Shown here: one piece after another, positions 14,004 to 25,300 of the stretch | Layout of the letters: each line of letters starts with the position of its first letter | How positions within the stretch are numbered: the first letter of the stretch is position 1 | The notes under the pieces: model-generated | Seen by the model: the letters and a program-made list of their open reading frames with translations, nothing else | What the model was told of the DNA's origin: nothing | Databases searched by the model: none | Assembly (NCBI GenBank): GCA_036571765.1 | Contig: BROE01000001.1 | Coordinates: 5,432,322-5,496,321 of the forward strand | Reading direction: 5' to 3' | From: Plecoglossus altivelis | Taxonomy: Eukaryota > Chordata > Actinopteri > Osmeriformes > Plecoglossidae | DNA: 64,000 nucleotides | Position numbers and translations under genes: made by a program

Positions 14004-17000
14004 TCAGTGAGATGATGATAAAGACTCAGATGAGGACAGGGTCTTATCAACGGCAGCTTCATTCATACCTTGTTTGAAAAAGCTTCCATGCATCTTGAGC
14101 CTGTGCAACCTACAATGCGAGACAAAGACAATGTCGTTACACCAGCGTAAGTGGTGTCATGTGAAGGACCCATTCATCCTGAAAACATGTGAATTTTAAC
14201 AAGTGAAACATTGAAACATGTCTCTCACCTCTCCATCTTCCGGCTGTTTTGATCTTCTTTTGACTTTACAAAGGACACCGATTCTCCTCCCTGGACAAGA
14301 TGGGCGAATTCGTTGTCTCTAGCTCTGAAGATGACCCTGCGGAAAGACCAGGCGAAGGCATGGTCAGGTACTGAAACTGACTTGGCCAAAATAAAAACAA
14401 AACAAGGATGTCCGCTGGATTGAACTCATTCGATCCTTCAGTTCAGATTCACTTTTGGGGTCCACAGTACTCACTTGGCCTGTGTTTCACCAGACTTCAC
14501 ACGGATCCTGCGGATCAGGAACTCGTTGCTGTTCAGAAAGGAGAAGTAGGAGTCGCTCTCCCATTCCATCTCTACAATCAGAAGCTCGCCGATGTCGACA
14601 TCGGAGGTCACCAGGAACGAGACCGTGGAGTTGGTGAACAGGTTGGGCCTGTATGTGGAGATCCAGGGTTAACAGTAGCTAGTGTTCTAACTGTGTAAGA
14701 GATGTTCTAGGTTAGATGGTGGGTGGGGGTGCAGGAGAACACTTTTTTATCACTTGTGAGAGAGTACAACCTCTGCAATAGCTGATAAAAAGTAGGGCGT
14801 AAAATTGAACAGTTGGCCTGAGGAGGGCTTCTTCACTTGACATCGAGCTACACCACTGTCCTGTCACCCACATTCCTGAGAGTCTTTGCGTAACCAGAGG
14901 CACTTACATAATCAGATTGATGTCAGTCTTCTCTCCATGGGTTCCGAACAGGCTCACTTTCAAAGGCTGCTGGCTGAGACTCAGATTCTGCTGGCTGAAG
15001 AAGTGGATCTTTATCTGGTAGTGGAAAACTGAAGACAGACGACACTGCTATCAGAAATACAGGTACCACACAACAGTGCTGATCAGGACCACACCAAAAG
15101 GATAGCCTGTAATGGCATAAAAAGGTCTGCCCACCTTTGAAGGGCATACTGGCAGCGGTCTTGAGGTACATCTTGGTGCTGCGCGTGGTGCGGACCTTGT
15201 TGACGCCGTAGCCCAGGTTGTTGCAGCGGTTCTTGCGACAGCTCAGACACAGGCCTTTGTTGAAGGCGTCTCTGGAGTTACAGCGGTAGGCCATGCTCTG
15301 CTGCTGCTTGTTAATCAGGGAGTCAATGAACAGGTGCACAGAGCGTTCGTGGGCGCACTTCACAATCTGGTCGACGTCTACACAGAAGAACACAGAAGAG
15401 TAACTTGCTTAGAGTGGGTTGGGAACACTAAGAGAACATGGCTATAATGGTACTTTAAACACACGAACTGTAGATGCCGTAAGTTGCAATCATCTTCATG
15501 GCGTTCTGGAAGGTACACCCTGGCTGCTCAGTGCCTCCATTGGGGTAGATGTCCACATGCCCCACAGGTCTCTGGATGCCAATGCTCAGGTCAGGGCTTC
15601 CCCTGATGTTGGTGTGCAGAACATCCACAAAGGTGGCATCGTCGGGGGACAAACGACTGAGGCTGTCGGCATTCTCGAAACGAGGGCCAGCAGGGTCCAG
15701 ACCTGTACGCGTACAGACGGATTGTAGTGGTTTAATTTTAGAAGGAGAAATATTTGAACACAGTAATAATAGCTGTTTTGTTCCTGGAACCAGGCAAAGG
15801 GCATGAATATTCCAAATGCTGCCATTCTGTGAGTTATTGACTGACTGTAGGAGGTTTGCACCTGTTATTCTATGGACTTTGTTGTTGGTGAGGTTCCCTG
15901 CAACTCCAGCCACATGGGCACCCAAACTGTAACCCAGGATGTGCAGCTTTGATAGGTCATACTTCAACTCAACCTGGTTGCAGAAAAATGAAAAAAATCA
16001 GTAATCGTCTCTAGCTGTCTTATGAAAAGTCTGCTAATAAGTTCTAGTAAAGCATTTGTAATCAACTTCTTAAAATAATATAAACATGTTTGAATCTACA
16101 GTATATCTGTTTAAGCAATTTTCAAACTTTACACCACGTGAGTGCTCACCTCCAACCAGTTGATCAGCCTTGCCACGTCTTGGCCCACCAGCTTGGTGTT
16201 CTCTGCAGAATTAGGGTAGTGCTCGTTTGCCCTGTCCAGCCAGTCCACCACTACAACATTGGCACTGGGCTCTCTCTCAAAGAGAGCAGCCACAAGCTTG
16301 TGGACCCAGCTCTCAAAGAGTCCAGCCACCTACACACCCCAGACAAAGGACGAAGGATGTGATAAAACGCCTCGGATGACTTCCAGCAAACACATTATGT
16401 TGTTGCAGAAAAAAAAGAAAAACAGGTGTAGCAACTGGGAAATTCACTTTCAAATGACTTCGAAAGTCTTTAGTTACTTACCGACCAGCCATGGATGATG
16501 GCAAAGGTCTGTGATGTAGTGTTGAATCCACATTCAGAGACAGTGTGGTTCACACCAGGCACAAGGTAGCACAGGTCCTCCTCCGGTTCCTCTGCTTGAC
16601 GTACTGAGAACTTGGTTTCAATGTAAGAGTAGTTTCCAATCCAGTCAGTGTTATTGTCTATGAAAGAGTGCAAGTTTTTTTTTTAACGAATCAAACACTA
16701 ATAAAGAGAGCATGTGTTTAGTGTCAAAACAGACATATCTACTAAATTCTTTTTTTCTAGAAATACTGGACATTTATATCTTCGTGACAAATAAAATCAA
16801 GTGAAACCAATTGTGAAACATTCATTTCAAACGGCATGTTTGTTCAGTGTCTATAAACACTTAATAGTCTTAATTTAAACATGCCAATTATACATCAAGG
16901 TCAATACAGTTTAATAAAACAAACGTATATATTTCAGTAAAGAAAGTATCACGTTCTCTGCACTTACTGAGAGCGGTTGTTTCGGTGGTTGCAGAGAGAG

Positions 17001-17061
17001 CTTCACATGCTTGTATTATTGTAATCCCAATGACGAACAACCATGTTATTTCTTTTCCCAT
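14004..17061 (-). CDS. Lipoprotein lipase-like triglyceride lipase
   Basis: Secreted lipase of the LPL/LIPG/LIPC family. Ten coding exons in phase: 16968-17061, 16482-16657, 16150-16329, 15862-15973, 15469-15702, 15135-15377, 14908-15028, 14475-14648, 14229-14336, 14004-14109; 515 residues. Residues 1-23 form a signal peptide. The catalytic triad is present: Ser in GYSLG (about 166), Asp in GLDPAGP (about 190) and His in KCAHERSVH (about 275). A C...C lid loop precedes the His. The heparin-binding CRKNRCNN motif and a C-terminal PLAT domain follow. VVVDWLDRANEHYP, LVGQDVARLINW and GHVDIYPNGG resemble LPL more than endothelial or hepatic lipase. Two departures: the LPL Trp-rich lipid-binding loop (SWSNWWSS) is replaced by SFLNSNEF, and the protein ends in a Ser-rich tail (LSSSESLSSSH). 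It is probably a fish-specific or ancient lpl paralogue. The donor of exon 5 (GTTCGT) is weak. Confidence 0.9.
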
Positions 17062-17163
17062 AGTACAGTAGGTTGGTATGTTTTAAAGTCCTATCCAATT
17101 TTACGAGAAAACTGTTTATAACACTTTTATCCGACGGAAATAAATTACCGTTGGAAGAAAAAA

Positions 17164-17172
17164 CTATTTATA
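17164..17172 (-). promoter_or_regulatory. Candidate TATA box of the lpl-like gene
   Basis: Minus-strand TATAAATAG about 103-111 bases upstream of the lpl-like ATG (17061), which would place transcription start near 17135. Position and sequence fit a TATA promoter with a short 5' UTR. No transcript evidence is available. Confidence 0.5.
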
Positions 17173-18631
17173 TTTGTCAGAACGATGAATTAATTCTATT
17201 TGCCAGAAAGCATGCATGGTCGGTATTTATATGAGCTTCTCCACATGCAAATGTCTTAACTTTCTTCTATTGGCCTAAACCTGGACAGGGCGTGTACAAC
17301 CTTACCCAACTGGGACAATGTCAACAAATCGAATGCCTGCTTTATAACACAACATGTTATTCGCTTTTGTCAAACTTTGTAAAAATGCATGAACAGGTAC
17401 GTAACTTTAAAATAAATCTTCTAATAAATTAAATGTCTACTTTGTAATAGAAAATATTGTTCATCTATATATATATATAATTTGGTAAAATCATATTATA
17501 TTGTATTAAATTAAATACAATTGATTTATTTAGTGATCGGATGTTTACATATCACATAGTAACAGACAGTCTGATCTGCTGCCAGGGCTTGTACTTGGCA
17601 GGGAGACAGAATTAGCCAGTGCGTGCATCTCTAGAACTTGCACGTCACAACAGCAGTTTAGTTTTCCATGTGACACAGGTCAAGGTCTTAGCTATTATAA
17701 TGGACACACTTGATCATACTGTAGAAAAATACACCTGCCTTCTCTCATAAGTTGCAAGTCTACCCCAAAGTATTATATTATAATATAATGTAATAAGACA
17801 TGGTTATAAATAATTGAGACAAGCAAAGTTGACCAACTGATCAATGGCAACGAAATGCTAGAATTTGCCATGGCTGTCTGAAATCTCTATTTTGAAATGT
17901 GGTGCTCTTGTTCAATCACTGCATTTTTCTGTTGCTGCATATTTCTACATATGCTCTGATTGAGTTCTCTGCGAACCATGAAATTGCAGAGCATCCTGCA
18001 CACAACTGGACCGTACAAGGTGAGTCACAGCGTATAGAGTACCCTAGCAAGTGTTTGTCAAAATCTTATGGATCATAAACTTTCTCGACCCATTTCCTGT
18101 CCCTGAAGGTGAAGTGGAAGACATTCCCTTCTCTTCCAAATCAACCAATGAAGCCAAAGACACAACAGCCGCCCACAGACACCCATTGACGTAACATTCA
18201 CATAATGTCAAGTGCTTCCAGAGCGTAACATATGTGTTTCTGATCAGGAAAGCTCTTTGAAGATCCACATCCAAGTAAGAAGAAATCAGGAGGACATGAC
18301 ACGGGTGTATAAATCAAGTTCACGAACATGTTCATACTGTTCTATCAGTTGGTGGGATGGCTGAATCTTATTAAGTATAGGTATGCATGCTAAACTATTG
18401 CACTTGCCCTGGAGTAATCATTACACCACAGTAACTTGTGTTACCATTTATATTCTTAGCCCAAAAAATTATAATCTGGAAAACCCTTTGAAGCCATTTA
18501 AGAGTATTCACCTGCCAACATAGGTTCTTCTTATCAATAAAAATGTGTTCAGAAGTGTGGACACATCAATGTTCACGTGCCCACATGAGACATGAGGGCA
18601 TGTGTATCAGTGCGGGTATGTGTTTTGGTGC

Positions 18632-18690
18632 ATGTGTTGGTGTGGGTATGTGTATTGGTGTGTGTGTATTGGTGTGTGTGTGTGTGTGGC
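18632..18690. repeat. Imperfect (GT)n microsatellite
   Basis: Interrupted TG/GT-rich tract with recurring GGTGTGTG and GGTATGTG words, ending in a pure GT run. It is 70 bases left of a long CA array, so the two complementary arrays could pair as a hairpin. Confidence 0.8.
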
Positions 18691-18755
18691 AGATGTCCAT
18701 CACCATTGCTAAAGAGAAGCAGCCACTCTTCCTTCTCCCTGTGGGGACCCCTCCT

Positions 18756-18756
<1 letters not shown>

Positions 18757-18809
<53 letters not shown>
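18757..18809. repeat. (CA)26 microsatellite
   Basis: Pure CA dinucleotide array of about 26 repeats, interrupted at 18810 by a single G. It generates spurious His/Thr and Cys/Val-rich open frames on both strands, which are not genes. Confidence 0.97.
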
Positions 18810-18815
<6 letters not shown>

Positions 18816-21800
18816 TCACTCACTTTCCCTTCTGTCTGCACTCAGTCACAGTGCCACATACCAATGTTTTCACACCAGAACCATGACAATTTATGTTCTC
18901 GACTTTCTGTGAACATTCCTTAGGTTGAGGTATCTTTACACTGTGTACTGTGACGTCATACATTTACGATTTGCAATGTCTAAAACCAACATCTTCTTAT
19001 ATTATTTTCTCAGGAAACAATCCATAAAGTTGATGTATGTCGTTAAATTAAGAGGCAGTCACAGTATTAACCTTGAGTAGTCTTAAGGACCCAAAATGAC
19101 CACCCTCTTGAAGAACCTTTGGAAAGATTAAAGATTTGGGAGTAGGGTGTCCTTCAGGAGTTGTGAAGTCCAAGAGGCATGGCTTTTCCATCTGTCCTAC
19201 AGCGCCCTCTGCTTCCCAGACAAAACGAAAAGACTCACGAGCGCTTCAACGCTCTCAAATAGCAGGTCACGCCCATATTCTTTCAACTGAGAAACACAAG
19301 CTTCAGCAAAGCTTAAAAGAAGACTCGGCTTCTCTGGATGTATCATTTAGACATTTCTTAGGAGCTGTTTTTCAGTTGCGGAGAGGCAGTTTACTGAAGA
19401 AACCCAAACGGTCGGTGCGTATGTGCCGTCTGCAGCAGCTCGACAGAAGAGGACGCAAGCAGCCAACCGAGTGATGTCGGTCGGACACAGGCTACTTTGC
19501 CACTTCGCATTCTGTTGATCTTTATCAATCCGAGCTTAATGATTGACAGCTGGCAGAGGGGAGGTGGAATCTTATTGACCTATGGGTAGTGTTGTCAAAA
19601 CTAGATGTTTTCAATGTGTATTCCTACTCTTGATATGATCTCAAGTTAAAACTAATGAGACAATATTTCCATTGTCCATGTTCAATCAAAACTAAATGTG
19701 CAGCTCCTTAACACACCTAGGTAAATGAAGGAAGCAATTCCTGTTCTACAGCTTCTCAATTACGACTATGGTCAAGTTTGTCCTTCATGAAGAGAAACAT
19801 CAAATATAACATCATATTGCCAATATCCCCCACCAGCCTTGTTCCACAGCCTGTAAACAAATACAATACATACACACACACACACACACTGAATTCTACT
19901 CATCTATTCCCACAGCCTTTGAGATGTAAACTTAGCTCTGCATTAACTGTACTCCCAAGACAACCCAGAAGCTTTTGGGGGAGTTTTTACCTTAAAAGGC
20001 AATCTCTTCCTCTCGCTCTCTCTCTCTCCTTCTTCCTCTCCCTCCCTTTCCCTCTCCCGCTTTGTCTCTGTCTCACTTGCGCTCATGCCTCCCTCTCTCT
20101 GTCTTCTCTCCCAATTTCACTCTGACTCTCTCCTTCCCCCTTCTTCCCTCCTGGGAGCATCAACCACAAGTGTTTACAATGTGAACTCTTAAGAGTGTTT
20201 AGTCTCTCAGTAAAATCCTTTCCCAGAAGTATCGACATCGACTCCCTCTTTGCAGTAGCAAGTATTCTTGAACCACTTAGGAAGACATTTTGTGGCACTA
20301 CAGTATCTTGTATCAATTTTTTCGGCAGGTTAATCCATAGTGTTTGGCAACAGCTACTAAAAAGTAGTAATACACAGCATGTCTGGAGAATCTGAGTGGG
20401 CCATAGTTGTGTGCTAAATTAATTTAAAAGCTTTTCACTATGTTGTAAACACTAAGTTCACATCACCTGTTTTCAAATAAGGACCTTTGTAAGGAAGTAG
20501 CCTTTGGACTGAAGGATGGGACTTTTGTTGTGCTGTTTATATGTGCTGCAAAGACAATTACACAATTACCTACATGGTCAGAATGCCAGTCAGGAATGCT
20601 CAGGGATCTGAAGATGTTTTTACCAGGACACTAAGCGGTTAAAGGCCATCCTTTCAGAACATTAACATTTGAAGAAAACCTGTCTGTATCATTATCTTAT
20701 TTAAATATTACATGTACATAGTCACACAGTTTAAATGAACTATTAATTGCACATAAAACTGAATACTGAACTTCAAAGCTTGAGTCTGGAAAGTTGATGA
20801 CCAAAGATTGCAAGGCGAGACATTTCTCACTCTTACAGAGCTTATAGGAAAGCCCTGCTCCTGCTAGCATGGGAAGGGATTTACCTCAAATCTGCATTGG
20901 CTTTACACCTTGACTTTCCTCAGCATTGACCTCCATTTAGAAAAGGTTAAACACAATTGTTGACCTGTGCGTACCACTAGTTGCAGCACAGATTGACAGG
21001 GGAACAGCCTGTGCTTAAGAAAGGTTAAACAATGTACCTGGAGTGAACACGTGGTGCTAACTTGAGATATTCTAATTCCACACAAACATATGGCTGGAAA
21101 TTACTGTGTCTATCTTTTAACTTAGCATCAAATTCTTTCAAGTTTATCCCCTGGGGTGTTGCTTGATATTTTCGCTGGAAGAATTGTAGCTTGATTTTGA
21201 GCAGACTTTATTTTTAGTCAGAGCAGCTGTTGTGTGTATGAGCTGTAGTGCAGACAAACTGGCCCTGGGGCCAGTTCACAGTGATGTCAGTGTATGCATC
21301 CACAGCATCTCCTCACTGATGTACTACCTCATAGTTCCTATTCATAGCTAACAAATCAAGAAAGCAACCACACATTAACTTTGGCATTGTACACTTGTTT
21401 TATTGTGGGGGAAAAGGTTAAAATGCAAATACATTCAACAGGTTAGGGTCACATCCTATCACAGTGGTAACCTTGGTGATACATTCACACTATGAGTATT
21501 ACTCTCGTCCAAGAACAGGGTAATATATAAGTACATTCACACTGATGGAGTTAGAAAACAGAAATCCATTTCCTCATATTTTTCTTGGCTGGGTCTATTT
21601 CCATACGTCTAATTTTCATTCAACTGTAGATGGAAACTATGTCCCCTTCTGACCAACACTGTTATTACCATACGTTCCTCTGCACAAAGGATAGCTTGGA
21701 TAAAACATAGAGTCCAAAATCCATTCCAATGGGCAAAGCAGGAATGTTTCTTCGATTAACAGCTACTTCATTCTGAACGCCACACTCTGACTTGCTTCTG

Positions 21801-22379
21801 TGGAGATGTGACTGACTCACTGCCTTATTTTTTTAAGTCCCTCATGACCAACCACTCATTGCTTTGTGACTGCGATCTTTTTTCTCTTTTGCCATGTCTA
21901 GTCTAAAAAGGAGAGAAAGGAGAAGGGGATAGACTTGGCCAGAGTCTCCAAGTACATCAAGCGTCTCCTCTGGGAGCCTTTGGTGGTTTAGATTAAGAGG
22001 GAGGAGGGGCACACGCCTTTCTGGGGCTGGCCAGGTTGGAGGAGTGCTAGACGGTGAGGGGAGGAGGAGGTGGGGGTTGATGCTCGGAATGAGCGTCCAC
22101 CAAAGGGACTGGTGCTGGCCTCCAAAAAAACTCCCAGTGAAGTTTAAAAACCACTCAGAGGGCTCACGGCCAGTTTCATTCGCCCGCTGCCTTGCTCCGT
22201 CTCTCAGTCTTGTTCCCTTCCTCTGCTCTCGCTCTTTCTCAGCTGCTACTTCACCTGCTCCAGAGAAGCCTAGCCAGACCCAGGAGAAGAAACAGGCTCG
22301 CTGTGCTTCTTGCTTCGAAAGCAGAACATTGATCTACCTTTCTCGTTTTTGAGTCTCTGAAGCACCCCCCACAGACACT

Positions 22380-25300
22380 ATGGAGGCCATTAAGAAGAAG
22401 ATGCAGATGTTGAAGTTGGACAAGGAGAATGCTATCGACAGGGCAGAGCAGGCCGAATCAGATAAGAAGGCAGCGGAGGACAAGTGTAAGCTGGTGAGTG
22501 GAGCTGGTAAAGGCTGGGTTGGAAAGATGTCTTTATCTACAGTTTTCTACACTCTATCTATAGATGTTGATATATAAAGGTTTCTCTATGTTATATATTT
22601 CCATCTGTATTAAAGATGCATATATCTACATATGCAGCAGGGGAGGCTTGTGGCCTTTGATCATACCATCAAAACATGTATTGTAAGTTTTTTTAATTCA
22701 AGAAGAAGCAAGGAATCCAAAAGTGTGGTATAAAATTATACGTGAATGTTACACATATGTGTGCCAAAATGTTGTTCAGAATGACATACCCACAAATATC
22801 TTTAAATCCAGAAAAACAAGGTTAACCAATTTTATTTACCAGCCCTTGTCAAGTATAGTTATTTATACCAGTCGACCACCACAACTAGACAGAGCATCAG
22901 ATGTTTGGTTAATGGAGGGTTACTGTGATGGAAGGACCCCCCACAGGGAGATACAGAAAGAGAGAAGGCCTGCCCTGGTACGACCCACAAAGCACCAGGA
23001 GGATTAGACCTAGTAATGCTGATGGACCAGGAATAAAAATACAACTATTTCAGCTGCTGTTCTGCAGCTTGCTTTGGTGTAAGTTACAAGACTCTTGGGT
23101 CCAGCCCTTTTGACCACCTCTTATCTGTCTCCTTTTTGCTTGTGGAACATTCCAAAGCAGAAACACCACCAAAGTGCTACCATGCCCATATTTAGTCAAT
23201 TGCATTCTGACAGGGCTGAACCTGAACGGGTGTGATCTATCACGTCACATTTTCATTTTTCAATTTATGTTGATGTCTGTTTATGATGCATCTTCTTGGG
23301 AAGCAAACAGTGTCCAGGAAGGTCATGCAAACAGACTTGATCAATCCCAACGTTTGTTATTGCTAGGAGATGACAACACAATGAAGGCATGAGTGGCATG
23401 TGAGAAAGCAAGGGCAGGGCGGTGGTCAGGTGTGGACAAGCGGGGATCAACATTAAAGCAACTGGCAGAAATCCTACGCGAGTAATGATTGCCACTTCCA
23501 CCACGGCGTCAACACAACACCAACAACCATTTTGGACATTTTGAGATAGTCTGAGTGGAATTCTTTAGAGTTATGAGAACCTCTTGTTTAGATTGCACAA
23601 TTTAAACAGGCCCTTTTTTCCTCATCACCCCAAAGAAAGCTGTTCTTGGGTACTAGAAAAGAACAGCCTTTTCCCTTTCGAACCTTCATCAATGAACAGT
23701 ATGAAGATACCAGGTAGAGTTGGATCAAAAGTGCAGATAAAATTAATTTCAAAGTACAACAGCACTCTGCAGCTGATTAAAAAGTTCCAGTTCATTGGCT
23801 ATCTGGAGGCATCTGAAAAGGTTCACTAAGCATTTAGGCGATTTAGAAACCCTTTTGGTACTGAACCCATGGAGTTACTCTGCGCTTTTAAATATAAAGA
23901 CTTCAAAGAGTGAAAATTCTCCCTTGAATCCCTTTCCTGACCCGTTCCTTTGGTTTCCTGTTCTCCAGCTGGAGGATGAGCTCCTGGGCCTGCAGAAGAA
24001 GCTCAAGGGCACAGAAGACGAACTGGACAAGTATTCAGAGGCTCTGAAGGATGCACAAGAGAAGCTGGAACTGTCTGAAAAGAAGGCAACTGATGTAAGT
24101 TAATACATGCTAGAGCAGTGGTGTAGCCTAGTATGAACAACAGGACATAATGTCCATTCTACTATAAAGTACTGGACATAATGTCCAGTTTAGTATGAAG
24201 AACTGGACATAATGTCCATTCTAGTATGAAGTACTGGACATAATGTCCAGTCTAGTATGAAGTACTGGACATAATGTCCAGTCAAGTTTGATGTGTATAA
24301 ATTCATTTGTGTGTACAGAGTGAATCAAGCTCACAAGCTTGTTCAATGGGATATTTTTCAGTAGAAAGACAAGAGTTGGCTAGGTGTGTGGCAGTCTAGG
24401 AATGTCAAGAATCTCAGGAATTTGGCTAAAGCAAACAGGGAAACCACACACACTCCGGCATCTAATGAAACCAATGCTTATGGTGTTTCTGGGGAAGATA
24501 TCACAGACACTCTCACACACAAACCCCTTTGTTCTGTTCTACTTCAAAAAACCTCAAGCTGAAGCTATACAATGACAAAGAAACCAAAAATCCATGATAG
24601 ACCATGTAAGTTATTATGGTTGATGCACACAGATGTACTCGCCTACAAAGACAATAGCAACAACAAACTCTCTGTCTCTCTTTGGGTTTTCATATAATCT
24701 GGGTCCAGTGCAAGAGTTGTGATAGTTCGATTGAGTTTGAGATCTGACTGCATTTTCTTGAAACATTCAGCCTCATAAGTAACTCGAGTTTCGTCTCCGG
24801 CTGAGAGTAGATCTTATCACTGACGGACTAGATTCAAACTAAGCCTCCACGACCGAAGGCTTTCCAACTGTCGTTCGCTTAAAGGGGTGTTGACGATTAT
24901 TTAGTGTTTAGGTTCAACTGTGTCTCCATGTTCAGCAGAATAGGAAATCGACCAGCCAAAAAGTTACAGTTTATTTTTTATAATCTGTCACTTGATGTCA
25001 ATTCATTAAGATCATATGTATGCATTTGACATGATATAAATTAAGATGTTTGCTGGTATGGATATATACTGTAATAATTAATGTAATCTCATGACATTTT
25101 TGTACACTATGGTATAGTCATGTATACCCACAAGGTGACAATAAATAGCATAGTATTCATTACATGCAATATCCAAGCACTACTTGACATGACTTTATTT
25201 CAAGGGTGATTTTGTGTATTTTTATTAAAATATATACACATATACAATTTGTAAATTACTTAATTCGCATATTTTGATGCTTAAAAAATGGGTTTTGACA

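Larger units (their letters stand above)
17180..22030. other. Intergenic region between lpl-like gene and tpm4
   Basis: Nearly 5 kb with no convincing exon on either strand. It contains GT/CA microsatellites near 18630-18810, a short AC run near 19870-19890 and a CT-rich tract at about 20000-20130. The lpl-like and tpm4 genes diverge from here, so promoter and enhancer DNA of both is expected. I could not point to a specific element beyond the TATA-like site at 17164. Confidence 0.55.

Noticed and set aside
18044..18274. 76-residue minus-strand open frame with a Ser/Gly segment
   Set aside because: No recognisable domain, no flanking exons in phase, and no splice or promoter context. A chance frame in intergenic DNA.
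18543..18923. Overlapping open frames on both strands full of His/Thr or Cys/Val
   Set aside because: They are translations of the CA/GT microsatellites and have no other coding signal.
19136..19474. 112-residue plus-strand open frame upstream of tpm4
   Set aside because: Low-complexity basic sequence without homology, splice context or neighbouring exons.
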